Assembly: GCA_007132315.1 (NCBI GenBank)
Contig: SLOW01000259.1
Coordinates: 1-32,315 of the forward strand
DNA: 32,315 nt
DNA from: Opitutales bacterium
Lineage (GTDB): Bacteria > Verrucomicrobiota > Verrucomicrobiia > Opitutales > T3Sed10-336
Direction: 5' to 3'
A model generated the notes under the pieces. That model was not told the origin of the DNA and ran no database searches. It saw only the letters and a program-made list of their open reading frames with translations. This document shows positions 24,188 through 32,315 of this stretch, one piece after another. How positions within the stretch are numbered: position 1 is the stretch's first letter; each line of letters begins with the position of its first letter. The translations under genes and the position numbers were made by a program.

Positions 24188-26353
24188 ATGCCGAGTTCCG
24201 TCAAACAACACGAGATTTCCGCGGCCAACTGCAAGGCGCGTACCTACCCGATGGAGTTTACCCGCAACATCGGGATTGCGGCGCACATCGACGCGGGAAA
24301 AACCACGACCACCGAGCGTATCCTCTACTATACCGGGGTGGTACACAAGATCGGTGAGGTGCACGATGGCAACGCCGTGACCGACTGGATGGAGCAGGAG
24401 CGGGAACGCGGTATCACCATCACTTCGGCCGCGATTTCGTGTAGTTGGACCAACGCCACCGGTCCCTATGCCGACATCAAACACCAGATCAACATCATCG
24501 ATACGCCGGGACACGTCGATTTCACCGCCGAGGTGGAGCGTTCCCTGCGGGTGCTCGATGGAGCCGTTGCGGTGTTCTGCGCCGTGGCTGGCGTTCAGCC
24601 CCAGTCGGAAACCGTATGGCGGCAGGCGGACAAATACCGGGTTCCCCGCATTGCGCTCGTCAACAAGATGGACCGTGTCGGCGCCGACTTCCTCGGTGCC
24701 GTCAACGATATGCGGGAGAAACTCGGAGCCAACGCCCATCCGCTCTATCTCCCGATCGGCGCGGAAGAGAATTTCAAAGGCCTCGTCGACCTCGTCACCA
24801 TGCAGGCCTACTACTACGACGAGAGTGATCCGCTCGGCGTCAAGTACGACATTAAGGAGATCCCCGACGACCTGAAGGACCAGGCGCGCAAGTACCGCGA
24901 GGCGCTGATCGAAGCGATTTCCGATTACGACGACGTCATTGCCGAAAAGTACTTGGATGGCGCCGAATTCACGGAAGACGAACTCAAGACCGCGATCCGC
25001 AAAGCGACGATTTCGCTCGATTTTGTGGGGGTGATTCCCGGATCCGCCTTCAAAAACAAGGGCGTGCAGCGGGTTCTGGACGCCGTCGTCAATTACCTGC
25101 CCTCGCCGGTCGATATGCCGCCGGTGGAAGGCACCGATTCGGAAGATGAAACGGTCTCCATCCGTCCGGAGGATTCCGGCAAGACCGCCCTTCTCGCGTT
25201 CAAACTGGCGAGCGATCCGTACGTCGGCAAACTGGTTTTTGTGCGCGTGTACAGCGGAACCCTCAAGAAGGGCGACGAAGTGTACAACCCGCGCACCCGA
25301 AGAAAGGAGCGGGTCAGCCGCTTGATGCTGATGAAGTCGAACGCCCGCGAGGACGTCGATGTGGTGTACGCCGGGGATATCTGTGCCGTGATCGGGATCA
25401 AGGATGTCTCCACCGGGGACACCCTGGCTTCCCAGGGGCTCGACATTCGCCTGGAGCCGCCCTCTTTCCCGCAACCGGTCATTTCAATGTCCATCGAGCC
25501 GAAAACCAAGGCCGACCAGGAAAAGATGTCGAACGGCTTGCAGCGTCTGGCCGAGGAGGACCCGACGTTTGTGGTCAGCTCGAACGAGGAAACCGGTCAG
25601 ACCATTATCGCCGGGATGGGCGAGCTTCACCTCGAAATCATCCGCGACCGCCTGTTCCGCGAATTCAAGGTGGAAGCCGATGCGGGCAAACCGCAGATCG
25701 CCTACCGCGAAACCATTACCGGCAAGGCCGATGCCGAAGGCAAGTTCATCCGTCAGTCCGGCGGCCGCGGGCAATACGGTCACTGTGTGATCCGGGTGGA
25801 GCCCAACGAGTCCGGCAAGGGCCCCGAAATTCTCAACAAGATCGTCGGCGGCGTGATCCCGAAGGAGTTCATCAAGCCCACCATGGAAGGAATCACCGAA
25901 GCCTCCCACAACGGGGTGGTCGCGGGTTATCCGGTCATCGACTACAAGGTCGAGATCTACGACGGCAGTTTCCACGAGGTCGATTCTTCGGAAATGGCCT
26001 TCAAGATGGCCGGCATCTTCGCCTTCCGTGAAGCGATGAAAAAGGCCGGCCCGATCCTCCTCGAACCGATCATGAAAGTCGAGGTCACCACGCCCGAGGA
26101 ATACCAGGGCGACATTATGGGCGACCTGAACCGCCGCCGCGGCCGGATTCAGGAAATGGGCAGCAAAGGCAACGTGTGCATCATCAACGCCCAGGTTCCG
26201 CTGGAGACCATGTTCGGTTACGCCACAGACGTCCGGTCGCTCAGCAAGGGCCGGGCCAGCTATTCCATGGAACCCTCCCATTTTGAACAGGTTCCCGCGA
26301 GCCTTCTGGCGAACATCGTGGAAACCTCCTCTCGCGCTCCCGCGAGAACGTAA
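24188..26353 (+). CDS. fusA: Elongation factor G
   Basis: The protein is 721 aa from the ATG at 24188. GTPase motifs are [11 protein letters not shown] (G1), RGITI (G2), DTPGHVDF (G3) and NKMD (G4). Domain II follows ([26 protein letters not shown]). Domain IV carries [16 protein letters not shown], and the C-terminus is [21 protein letters not shown] drives translocation and ribosome recycling. About 21 residues precede the usual [12 protein letters not shown] start, so an internal ATG at 24251 is an alternative. The upstream ATG fits better because it follows the rpsG stop by only seven bases. tuf, often next to fusA, is missing here. Confidence 0.98.
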   Translation: MPSSVKQHEISAANCKARTYPMEFTRNIGIAAHIDAGKTTTTERILYYTGVVHKIGEVHDGNAVTDWMEQERERGITITSAAISCSWTNATGPYADIKHQINIIDTPGHVDFTAEVERSLRVLDGAVAVFCAVAGVQPQSETVWRQADKYRVPRIALVNKMDRVGADFLGAVNDMREKLGANAHPLYLPIGAEENFKGLVDLVTMQAYYYDESDPLGVKYDIKEIPDDLKDQARKYREALIEAISDYDDVIAEKYLDGAEFTEDELKTAIRKATISLDFVGVIPGSAFKNKGVQRVLDAVVNYLPSPVDMPPVEGTDSEDETVSIRPEDSGKTALLAFKLASDPYVGKLVFVRVYSGTLKKGDEVYNPRTRRKERVSRLMLMKSNAREDVDVVYAGDICAVIGIKDVSTGDTLASQGLDIRLEPPSFPQPVISMSIEPKTKADQEKMSNGLQRLAEEDPTFVVSSNEETGQTIIAGMGELHLEIIRDRLFREFKVEADAGKPQIAYRETITGKADAEGKFIRQSGGRGQYGHCVIRVEPNESGKGPEILNKIVGGVIPKEFIKPTMEGITEASHNGVVAGYPVIDYKVEIYDGSFHEVDSSEMAFKMAGIFAFREAMKKAGPILLEPIMKVEVTTPEEYQGDIMGDLNRRRGRIQEMGSKGNVCIINAQVPLETMFGYATDVRSLSKGRASYSMEPSHFEQVPASLLANIVETSSRAPART

Positions 26354-26363
26354 CAGGTGTGTC

Positions 26364-26672
26364 ATGAGCGATCAAAAGATACGAATTAAACTCAGAGGTT
26401 ACGATTACCGGGTCATCGACCAGTCCGCTTCGGATATTGTCGAAACCGCGAAGCGTTCCGGCGCGCGGGTCTCCGGCCCGGTTCCGTTGCCGATCCGGAT
26501 CGTGAAGTACACGGTCAATCGCTCCCCGCACGTGGACAAGAAATCGATGGACCAATTCGAAATGCGCACCCACAAGCGCCTGATCGATATCCTCGATCCC
26601 ACCGCACAGACGGTCGATGAGCTCAAGAAGCTCAACCTGCCGGCCGGGGTGGACATCACCATCAACGTCTGA
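26364..26672 (+). CDS. rpsJ: 30S ribosomal protein S10
   Basis: The protein is 102 aa. [39 protein letters not shown] and then [36 protein letters not shown] follow S10 closely. S10 is part of the 30S head and is also the NusE subunit of the antitermination complex. The ATG at 26364 has AGGTG five bases upstream, compatible with 16S rRNA pairing. It follows fusA by ten bases, joining the str and S10 gene sets. Confidence 0.97.
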   Translation: MSDQKIRIKLRGYDYRVIDQSASDIVETAKRSGARVSGPVPLPIRIVKYTVNRSPHVDKKSMDQFEMRTHKRLIDILDPTAQTVDELKKLNLPAGVDITINV

Positions 26673-26800
26673 GCGCCAACCGTTGTTTGGAGTCCGGAAT
26701 TTAAGCAATACACGAGAGTATAGAACAATACATACAGCGACTAACGTAGGTTGTTAAAAGTATAAACGGGAGCCTCGCTCCCACCTACCGCTTAGCAGTC
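26673..26800 (+). promoter_or_regulatory. AT-rich gap with two-part hairpin between rpsJ and rplC
   Basis: This 128-base gap is the longest in the ribosomal block and is distinctly AT-rich in its middle (26698-26767). GGGAGC-CTC-GCTCCC (26768-26782) is a perfect 6-bp hairpin. Its 3' flank ACCTAC (26783-26788) also pairs with GTAGGT at 26746-26751, forming a second stem around a one-sided 16-base bulge. Several TATA-like strings (TATAGA, TATAAA) occur but lack a good -35. An internal promoter or an L3/L4-type control leader is plausible. A dispersed GC-rich repeat is the alternative. Confidence 0.5.
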
Positions 26801-27448
26801 ATGAAATTAGCACTATTGGGTAAGAAACTGGGTATGACCCAGATCTACGACAGTGACAACCAGCTGGTTCCGGTCACTGTGATCCAGGCCGGACCATGTC
26901 CGGTTGTCCAGGTAAAGAATCCGGAGCGGGACGGTTACCACGCAATCCAGATCGGGTTTTCGCCGCAAAAGGAATCACGCCTGACCAAGGGCAAACTCGG
27001 CCACATTCGCAAGGTCGGCGTCGACCCGGTTTCACGTCTGCAGGAAATCCGGCTCGGAGAAGCTCCGGAGCAGAAGGAAGGGGACGTCCTCAACGTCTCC
27101 CTGTTCAGTGAGGGTGAATTGATCGACGTGGTGGGCACCACCAAGGGCAAGGGATTCCAGGGGGTGATGAAGCGGTTCCGGACACGGGGCGGTCCGGCCA
27201 GCCACGGTTCGATGACCCACCGGCGGATCGGTTCGATCGGTCTCTGTCAGACACCGGGACATGTCTTTAAGAATCAGAAGATGCCCGGACACATGGGGGC
27301 GGTGCGCCGCACCGTGCAAAATCTCAAAGTGTTGAAAATCGATGCCGAGAAGAACCTTCTGCTGATCCGCGGCAACGTTCCGGGAGCCAACGGCGACACC
27401 GTTCTGGTGCGCGCGGCCAAGAAAACCCGCAAGGCCCAGGCCGCATAA
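26801..27448 (+). CDS. rplC: 50S ribosomal protein L3
   Basis: The protein is 215 aa. It shows LLGKKLGMTQIYDSDNQLVPVTVIQAGPCPVVQVK at the start, DVVGTTKGKGFQGVMKR in the middle, and HRRIGSIGLCQTPGHVFKNQKMPGHMG, the extended loop that reaches the peptidyl-transferase centre. The glutamine in CQTPG corresponds to the one methylated in enterobacterial L3. L3 is an early assembly protein of the 50S subunit. There is no Shine-Dalgarno motif. The start follows the hairpin gap by 12 bases. Confidence 0.98.
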   Translation: MKLALLGKKLGMTQIYDSDNQLVPVTVIQAGPCPVVQVKNPERDGYHAIQIGFSPQKESRLTKGKLGHIRKVGVDPVSRLQEIRLGEAPEQKEGDVLNVSLFSEGELIDVVGTTKGKGFQGVMKRFRTRGGPASHGSMTHRRIGSIGLCQTPGHVFKNQKMPGHMGAVRRTVQNLKVLKIDAEKNLLLIRGNVPGANGDTVLVRAAKKTRKAQAA

Positions 27449-27464
27449 CCGAGAGAGTTGATCG

Positions 27465-28103
27465 ATGAAGTTAAAGGTTTACACAGCGGATGGCTCGTCG
27501 AGCCAGGAGAAAGATTTCCCCGGAATTCCCTCGTTTGAGGGAGGAACGGGACAACAGGCGGTCAAGGACGTGGTCACCGCGATGCGGGCGAATGCCCGCC
27601 AGGGCGATGCCAACACCAAGACCCGCGGCGAAGTCAGCGGGGGCGGCAAAAAGCCCTGGCGCCAAAAGGGGACAGGCAACGCCCGGGCCGGGAGCCGGCG
27701 ATCGCCCATTTGGGTTGGCGGCGGCACGGTCTTCGGACCCCGGACCCGCGATTACTCCAAGAAGGTGAATCGCAGGGTCAAGAGCCTCGCCCTGCGGCGC
27801 GCGTTTTACGATCTGGCCAGCGGAGGCGGCCTCCACGTGATCGAAGAGTTTCGGGTGTCTCCCGCGAAGACGAAGGTTCTGGCCGGGACGCTGGACCGCA
27901 TCGTACCAAAGGGACGTTTGCTGCTGGTGGACGATTCGTTCACCGACGAGACCGTCATGGGCGGGCGCAACATCGCCCGGGCTCAGTTTCAGGAAGCCGA
28001 CACGCTGAACACCTACGATCTCGCCCTCTACCAGAACATCCTGATTTCCGAAAAAGCTCTGGAGCGTCTCCTGAAGCGAATCAACGGAGGAAACGAATCA
28101 TGA
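27465..28103 (+). CDS. rplD: 50S ribosomal protein L4
   Basis: The protein is 212 aa. Family features are VKDVVTAMRANARQGDANTK, the exit-tunnel loop GEVSGGGKKPWRQKGTGNARAGSRRSPIWVGGGTVFGP, and a C-terminal Rossmann-like part ending LISEKALERLLKRI. L4 lines the peptide exit tunnel and in some bacteria represses the S10 operon. Its stop overlaps the rplW start (ATGA). Confidence 0.98.
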   Translation: MKLKVYTADGSSSQEKDFPGIPSFEGGTGQQAVKDVVTAMRANARQGDANTKTRGEVSGGGKKPWRQKGTGNARAGSRRSPIWVGGGTVFGPRTRDYSKKVNRRVKSLALRRAFYDLASGGGLHVIEEFRVSPAKTKVLAGTLDRIVPKGRLLLVDDSFTDETVMGGRNIARAQFQEADTLNTYDLALYQNILISEKALERLLKRINGGNES

Positions 28104-28387
28104 AGTCGCCCGATCAAGTGATCAAGGCGCTGCGGTTGACCGAAAAATCGACCCAGCTTTCAGCCAATACCGGCCAGTACACCTTCGAGGTGTTCGACAG
28201 TGCCGACAGGATTTCCATCAAGAACGCCGTTGAAAAGGTGTTCAAGGTCACCGTTCGACGCGTCAACGTTCTGCGCACCAAGCCGCGCGTCTCGCGCAAC
28301 ATGCGCACCGGGCGCATGGGCCGCAAGAGCGGAATGAAAAAGGCGATCGTGACGCTTCAGGAAGGCGACAAGATCGAGATCGTGTAA
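28100..28387 (+). CDS. rplW: 50S ribosomal protein L23
   Basis: The protein is 95 aa. VIKALRLTEKSTQLSANTGQYTFEV and KNAVEKVFKVTVRRVNVLRTKPR match L23, which sits at the tunnel exit and docks trigger factor and SRP. The start at 28100 overlaps the rplD stop as ATGA and has a strong GGAGG nine bases upstream inside rplD, one of the few clear ribosome-binding sites in the block. Confidence 0.97.
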   Translation: MKSPDQVIKALRLTEKSTQLSANTGQYTFEVFDSADRISIKNAVEKVFKVTVRRVNVLRTKPRVSRNMRTGRMGRKSGMKKAIVTLQEGDKIEIV

Positions 28388-28421
28388 GGGTTGTCGAGAC
28401 CCGCGAAGGAGAATAACGACC

Positions 28422-29267
28422 ATGCCTCTCAAGAAATTCAGACCACACACGCCGACTCAGCGCTTCCTGTTGTTGAGCAAGCAGCCGGACCTGGCGGACA
28501 AGCGGCCGGAGAAGCGCCTCGCCAAATCGACCAAAAAGTCGGGAGGACGCAACGCCTACGGACGCATCACCTCGCGCCGACGCGGCGCGGGTCACAAGCG
28601 GCTCTATCGTCGGATCGATTTTCGGCGCGAGAAACTCGATATCCCCGCCCGGGTACAGACTATCGAACACGATCCCAACCGCTCCGCGAATATCGCCCTG
28701 CTGGCGTACCGTGACGGAGAAAAACGCTACATCCTCGCCCCGCGCGGAGTTGCGGTGGGTGACACGCTGATTACCTCGGAAAAGGCGGCGTTCGATTCCG
28801 GCAACTGCATGCCGCTGCGCGTGATCCCGCCCTCAACCAAGATTCACGCCATCGAGATGATTCCGGGCAAAGGCGCCCAAATAGCCCGCTCGGCCGGGAT
28901 GACGGCGCAACTGGTTTCGGTCGATGGCAACCGTGCCACAGTGAAATTGCCTTCCGGAGAAATCCGGATCATCCATGCGGCCTGCCGGGCGACCATCGGT
29001 GAAGTCGGCAACCACGAACACGGCAACGTCATCGAAGGCAAAGCCGGACGTCGTCGCTGGAAGGGGCGCCGGCCGCGCGTGCGCGGCGTGGCGATGAACC
29101 CGATCGACCACCCGATGGGCGGCGGTGAAGGCCGGACCTCGGGCGGCGGACACCCCGTCTCTCCCTGGGGCCAGCTCGCCAAGGGGTACCCGACCCGCCG
29201 GCGCTCGAAGCCGTCCAACGCCTTCATCCTGGTGCGCCGGGACGGAACCAAAGTGAAGAACAAATAA
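28422..29267 (+). CDS. rplB: 50S ribosomal protein L2
   Basis: The protein is 281 aa. It has [24 protein letters not shown] near the N-terminus, [27 protein letters not shown], and [26 protein letters not shown] with the conserved histidine near the peptidyl-transferase centre. L2 is required for subunit joining and peptide-bond formation. A good AAGGAG precedes the ATG by 11 bases. Confidence 0.98.
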   Translation: MPLKKFRPHTPTQRFLLLSKQPDLADKRPEKRLAKSTKKSGGRNAYGRITSRRRGAGHKRLYRRIDFRREKLDIPARVQTIEHDPNRSANIALLAYRDGEKRYILAPRGVAVGDTLITSEKAAFDSGNCMPLRVIPPSTKIHAIEMIPGKGAQIARSAGMTAQLVSVDGNRATVKLPSGEIRIIHAACRATIGEVGNHEHGNVIEGKAGRRRWKGRRPRVRGVAMNPIDHPMGGGEGRTSGGGHPVSPWGQLAKGYPTRRRSKPSNAFILVRRDGTKVKNK

Positions 29268-29271
29268 GGTT

Positions 29272-29541
29272 ATGGCACGTTCGATCAAAAAAGGATTCTA
29301 CGTCGATCCCTCCCTCCAGGACAAAATCGAGGAGGCGCAGAAAGGTGGCGCCCGCAAACCGGTTCAAACCTGGTCGCGCCGATCGACAATCACGCCCGAC
29401 TTTGTCGGCGTCACGTTTAATGTCCACAACGGCAAGTCTTTTGTGCCGGTGTACGTGACCGAGAACATGGTCGGGCACAAACTCGGCGAATTCGCGCTGA
29501 CCCGTACCTTCAAGGGACACGGTTCCCACACCAAGAAATAA
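29272..29541 (+). CDS. rpsS: 30S ribosomal protein S19
   Basis: The protein is 89 aa. It shows [49 protein letters not shown], and [17 protein letters not shown], the standard S19 sequence. It binds 16S rRNA in the 30S head with S13. It starts four bases after rplB. Unusually, the next gene is not rplV but a gene for a predicted exported protein. Confidence 0.97.
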   Translation: MARSIKKGFYVDPSLQDKIEEAQKGGARKPVQTWSRRSTITPDFVGVTFNVHNGKSFVPVYVTENMVGHKLGEFALTRTFKGHGSHTKK

Positions 29542-29561
29542 CCCGCCCGCCCGATAGTCCG

Positions 29562-29999
29562 ATGCCGTTCCAAACCAACAGAGTTTTCCGCGCCGCGCGC
29601 TCCTTCCCCCCCGGGAAGGCGGGCCTGGCCGCGCGAACCCTGTGTGGTTGCCTGGCGACGGCGGGGTTCCTTTGCGCGGAACCGGCCGGCGCGGAGCAGG
29701 AGACGCGGGCCTACGAACATCCGGCCTTTGTCGGAGTCGATTCGAGCGCCGTGCATCCGACCCGCGTTCACGACATCGTCTCGACCGAAGTCACCGACTT
29801 GGTCATGCTTCCGGCCGGAGCCGACGCGGGATATCGTCCGGGCATGGTTTGCCGGGTGACTCGCGACGGCGAAGCGGTGGCTGAAATTCTTCTGGTGGAA
29901 GTGCGCGAACACGTCGCGGCTGCCATCATTGTCGGAATCTTTCCCGATCAACTTATCCAGACCGGTGACGCGGTACGCGTCAAAACCGTCCAGCAGTAA
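29562..29999 (+). CDS. Predicted exported protein of unknown function inside the S10 operon
   Basis: The predicted protein is 145 aa. The first 44 residues look like a signal peptide: basic n-region with RAARSFPPGKAGLAAR, hydrophobic TLCGCLATAGFLCAEPAGA, and a likely signal-peptidase site AGA|EQ after residue 44. The mature 101 residues are predicted beta-rich. STEVTDLVMLPAGADAGYRPGMVCRVTRDGEAVAEILLVEVREHVAAAIIVG followed by IQTGDAVRV resembles the small beta-barrel often found at the C-terminus of exported proteins (the pattern in which a GxxxGM-x-V-x-RDG turn is followed by GDxV). That resemblance is by eye only. It lies 20 bases after rpsS and 14 before rplV on the same strand, so it must be cotranscribed with ribosomal genes. 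There is no Shine-Dalgarno sequence. The start codon could be wrong, which would affect the signal peptide. Confidence 0.75.
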   Translation: MPFQTNRVFRAARSFPPGKAGLAARTLCGCLATAGFLCAEPAGAEQETRAYEHPAFVGVDSSAVHPTRVHDIVSTEVTDLVMLPAGADAGYRPGMVCRVTRDGEAVAEILLVEVREHVAAAIIVGIFPDQLIQTGDAVRVKTVQQ

Positions 30000-30013
30000 C
30001 CTCTATCACGAAC

Positions 30014-30358
30014 ATGGAAATCCAATCGTTAACCAAATACGCCCGAATGTCGCCGAAGAAGGTTCGGGAAATCGTCCTGGAAATCCAGGGGCGCAACGCG
30101 GCGGGCGCGCTGGAGATGTTATCCTTTATCCCCCGCAAGTCGGCGCGCCTGGTGGCGAAGACACTGAAGTCTGCCATAGCGAACGCCGAAAACAACAACA
30201 ATTTGTCCTCGGACGACCTCATCGTGAAGAAGGCCGTCGTCGAGCAGGGGCCGGCTTTTCGCCGTTTCCGCGCCGGCGCCCGCGGAATGGCCAAACCATA
30301 TCGTAAACGGACCAGTCACATCCGGATCGTGCTGAGCGATGAACCGGCAACCAAGTAA
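30014..30358 (+). CDS. rplV: 50S ribosomal protein L22
   Basis: The protein is 114 aa. It has KYARMSPKKVREIVLEIQGRNAAGALEML, then AIANAENNNNLSSDDLIVKKAVVEQGP, and the tunnel hairpin FRRFRAGARGMAKPYRKRTSHIRIVL. L22 contacts all 23S rRNA domains and lines the exit tunnel opposite L4. It normally follows rpsS directly but is displaced here by the exported-protein gene. No Shine-Dalgarno motif is seen. Confidence 0.97.
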   Translation: MEIQSLTKYARMSPKKVREIVLEIQGRNAAGALEMLSFIPRKSARLVAKTLKSAIANAENNNNLSSDDLIVKKAVVEQGPAFRRFRAGARGMAKPYRKRTSHIRIVLSDEPATK

Positions 30359-30364
30359 TTTCCC

Positions 30365-31006
30365 ATGGGCCAAAAAGTAAATCCAATCGGTTTTCGTCTC
30401 CCTATCAACCGGGCCTGGCAATCGCGCTGGTATTCGGACAAGAAGAATTTCGGCCTGCTCCTGCGGGAGGATGAGTTGATCCGCGATCGCCTCCACGAGA
30501 AGCTTCGCTTCGCCGCGGTTCCCCGGATCCTGATCGAGCGCGCCTCCAACCGGGTGCGGGTGAAGATCTTCACCGCGCGCCCCGGCATCGTGATCGGGCG
30601 CAAAGGCCAGGAACTGGAGAAAATCAAGGAAGACCTGGCCAAGATCACCGGCCGCGACATCCTGCTGGATATCCAGGAGGTGAAGAAGCCGGAACTGGAC
30701 GCGCAGTTGGTGGCCGAGAGTGTCGCCCTCCAGCTTGAGCGCCGCATTTCCTTTCGGCGCGCCATGAAGAAGGCCGTGCAGATCGCTGTGAGTCTGGGCG
30801 CGGCGGGGATTCGCATTCAGGTGTCAGGACGCCTCGGCGGCGCCGATATCGCCCGAACCGAATCGCAGCGCTTCGGCAGCGTGCCCCTGCACACCCTGCG
30901 CGAGGAGATCGATTACGGCTTTGCCGAAGGCCGCACCATGTACGGGATCATCGGCGTGAAGTGCTGGGTGTGCGTTCCCGGCGCCGACGGCGACTCCAAT
31001 AATTGA
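30365..31006 (+). CDS. rpsC: 30S ribosomal protein S3
   Basis: The protein is 213 aa. It starts MGQKVNPIGFRLPINRAWQSRWYSD, contains the KH domain with GxxG as GRKG (VKIFTARPGIVIGRKGQELEKI), and ends the C-terminal domain with VSGRLGGADIARTESQRFGSVPLHTLREEIDYG. S3 lies at the mRNA entry site and takes part in the ribosome's helicase activity. It starts six bases after rplV. Confidence 0.98.
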   Translation: MGQKVNPIGFRLPINRAWQSRWYSDKKNFGLLLREDELIRDRLHEKLRFAAVPRILIERASNRVRVKIFTARPGIVIGRKGQELEKIKEDLAKITGRDILLDIQEVKKPELDAQLVAESVALQLERRISFRRAMKKAVQIAVSLGAAGIRIQVSGRLGGADIARTESQRFGSVPLHTLREEIDYGFAEGRTMYGIIGVKCWVCVPGADGDSNN

Positions 31007-31049
31007 AAACACGTTAACGACCAGCAGAGAACGCCAGCCTGATTGAGCC

Positions 31050-31463
31050 ATGCCACTACTTCCAAGCAGAACCAAATACCGCAAGGTCCACCGCGGCAGC
31101 CGCGCCGGGAACGCCACTCGGGGCAATGCCTTGTCCTTCGGCGAATTCGGTATTCAGTCCCTGGGACGCGGTTGGATGACCGCCTCGCAGATTGAAGCCG
31201 CCCGTGTTGCCATCACCCGCAATATGAAACGTAAGGGAAAAGTGTGGATTCGGGTGTTTCCGCACAAACCGGTCAGCAAGAAACCGGCCGAGACCCGCAT
31301 GGGGAAAGGCAAAGGCGGCGTGGAATTCTGGGTGGCCGTGGTGCGGCCCGGCACGGTGTTGTTCGAAGTCTCCGGCGTCTCTCCCACCGTGGCCAAGGAG
31401 TCGCTGCGGCTGGCCGACACGAAGCTGCCCTTCCGCTGCCGGTTCATCGCCCGCGAAGCCTGA
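31050..31463 (+). CDS. rplP: 50S ribosomal protein L16
   Basis: The protein is 137 aa. It shows [46 protein letters not shown], and [27 protein letters not shown], with the conserved arginine and lysine region that contacts A-site tRNA. It is required for late 50S assembly. A 43-base gap separates it from rpsC. Confidence 0.98.
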   Translation: MPLLPSRTKYRKVHRGSRAGNATRGNALSFGEFGIQSLGRGWMTASQIEAARVAITRNMKRKGKVWIRVFPHKPVSKKPAETRMGKGKGGVEFWVAVVRPGTVLFEVSGVSPTVAKESLRLADTKLPFRCRFIAREA

Positions 31464-31486
31464 AGGCCCAACCCGGATAATCATCC

Positions 31487-31690
31487 ATGAAAGCATCGGA
31501 AATCAACGAATTGTCCATCGAGGAAATCGGCAAGAAACTCCGCGATTCGCGCGACGAATTGCTGGATCTGCGGTTGCGCAAACAAGCCGGCCAACTCGAG
31601 AAAACCCATGAAATTCGTCTGCTGCGGCGCGATATCGCGCGCTGCCAGACGGTTCTGGCCCGGAAGAAAAAGGCGAGTCCCGCCGCCTGA
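31487..31690 (+). CDS. rpmC: 50S ribosomal protein L29
   Basis: The protein is 67 aa and entirely alpha-helical in prediction. It reads MKASEINELSIEEIGKKLRD, then a middle helix with LLDLRLRKQAGQLEKTHEIRLLRRDIARCQTVL, as in L29. It lies near the tunnel exit beside L23. The position between rplP and rpsQ is the standard one. Confidence 0.95.
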   Translation: MKASEINELSIEEIGKKLRDSRDELLDLRLRKQAGQLEKTHEIRLLRRDIARCQTVLARKKKASPAA

Positions 31691-31712
31691 CGCCAATCAA
31701 CCATTGACCACT

Positions 31713-32018
31713 ATGAGTGAACAGACGCGCAACAAGCGTAAATCCTACACCGGCACCGTTACCAGCAGCTCGGGCGACAAGTCCGTCAAAGTGACGATTC
31801 CGTACAAGATTCCCCACCCGCGCTACCGCAAGACGATCAACCGCAAGACGGTGGTGCACGCCCACGACGAGAACAGCGCGTCCAAGCCGGGCGACAAGGT
31901 GGAGATCATGGAAACCCGCCCACTGAGCAAGCTGAAGCGTTGGCGCATCCTCCGGGTCGTCGAAAGCGCTCCGGGGGGGGCCGTGCCTTCGGGCGCCGAA
32001 GCGGGGGAGGCTTCCTGA
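31713..32018 (+). CDS. rpsQ: 30S ribosomal protein S17
   Basis: The protein is 101 aa. [21 protein letters not shown] is the OB-fold start, [41 protein letters not shown] its end. A tail of about 15 Gly/Ala/Glu-rich residues (from [10 protein letters not shown] on) follows the normal end. S17 is a primary 16S rRNA-binding protein. The ATG at 31713 fits the family and has no Shine-Dalgarno motif. Confidence 0.96.
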   Translation: MSEQTRNKRKSYTGTVTSSSGDKSVKVTIPYKIPHPRYRKTINRKTVVHAHDENSASKPGDKVEIMETRPLSKLKRWRILRVVESAPGGAVPSGAEAGEAS

Positions 32019-32040
32019 TTCCAGAAAGGAAAAATCCGTC

Positions 32041-32315
32041 ATGATACAACTTCTCAGCAGCTTACATGTCGCGGACAATACCGGCGCCCGGCGCGCGAAG
32101 ATGATCCGCCGCCTCGGTCAATTGAAAATGACCGCGGGGGTGGGAGACATCGTCGTGGTCAATATCAAGGACAGCGTCACCGACGCCAACGTCAAGAAGG
32201 GCGAAGTGGTCCGTGCCGTGGTGGTGCGCACCAAGGCGCCCATTCGCCGGGCGGACGGCAGCTACCTGCGTTTCGACAGCAACGCGGTGGTGATTCTGGA
32301 TGGCAACAACAACCC
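32041..32315 (+). CDS. rplN: 50S ribosomal protein L14 (3' end beyond the window)
   Basis: The first 91 residues are present: [80 protein letters not shown]14 normally has about 122 residues, so about 30 lie outside. It binds 23S rRNA at the subunit interface. AAAGGA lies 10-15 bases before the ATG. rplX and rplE would be expected next. Confidence 0.97.
   Translation, partial: MIQLLSSLHVADNTGARRAKMIRRLGQLKMTAGVGDIVVVNIKDSVTDANVKKGEVVRAVVVRTKAPIRRADGSYLRFDSNAVVILDGNNN

Noticed and set aside
24113-25474. 453-codon minus-strand frame opposite fusA
   Set aside because: It is a mirror frame of EF-G; no motifs or independent start signal.

Overview
This GC-rich window comes from a Gram-negative (diderm) bacterium, most likely of the PVC group and probably Verrucomicrobiota (Opitutae-like). 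That placement is inferred from four things: lipid A and Lol lipoprotein-export genes; several Gfo/Idh/MocA oxidoreductases together with a ThuA-like protein and a sugar-isomerase-type TIM barrel; a citramalate synthase; and ribosomal genes of which many lack a Shine-Dalgarno sequence. It was not checked against any database.

Region 1 (1-6.6 kb) holds unrelated housekeeping and envelope genes. These are a minus-strand FAD oxidoreductase ending in a 29-bp perfect hairpin, a tRNA-Pro(CGG), a Gfo/Idh/MocA oxidoreductase with an altered EKP motif, a membrane-anchored nucleotide-sugar 4,6-dehydratase-like protein with a substituted active-site lysine, dtd with a ThuA-like gene, and lipB.

Region 2 (6.7-17.8 kb) is a long plus-strand run: an uncharacterised protein with kinase-like motifs, lysS, lolC/E, lolD, a GnnA-like UDP-GlcNAc 3-dehydrogenase candidate, lpxB, cimA, a metallo-beta-lactamase-fold hydrolase, ribD and an XTP/dITP pyrophosphatase gene. 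The lol, GnnA-like and lpxB genes form an outer-membrane biogenesis block: lipoprotein release, possible lipid A sugar modification and lipid A disaccharide synthesis. The others serve translation, isoleucine and riboflavin synthesis and nucleotide-pool cleaning.

Region 3 (17.8-22 kb) has a small acidic single-pass membrane protein, an HU-family gene with a clear intrinsic terminator, and a minus-strand cluster of two Gfo/Idh oxidoreductases flanking a sugar isomerase/epimerase. The isomerase reading frame is broken by one extra base in a C4 run. The cluster looks like a sugar or cyclitol oxidation-isomerisation module.

Region 4 (22.1-32.3 kb) is miaA followed by fused str and S10 ribosomal operons: rpsL, rpsG, fusA, rpsJ, rplC, rplD, rplW, rplB, rpsS, [exported protein], rplV, rpsC, rplP, rpmC, rpsQ, rplN (cut by the window end). 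tuf is absent from its usual place. An AT-rich gap with a hairpin separates rpsJ from rplC. A gene for a predicted exported protein sits between rpsS and rplV, where S19 and L22 are normally adjacent.

The strongest candidates for something undescribed are the exported protein inside the S10 operon and the kinase-like orphan upstream of lysS. No mobile element, CRISPR array or rRNA gene was seen.
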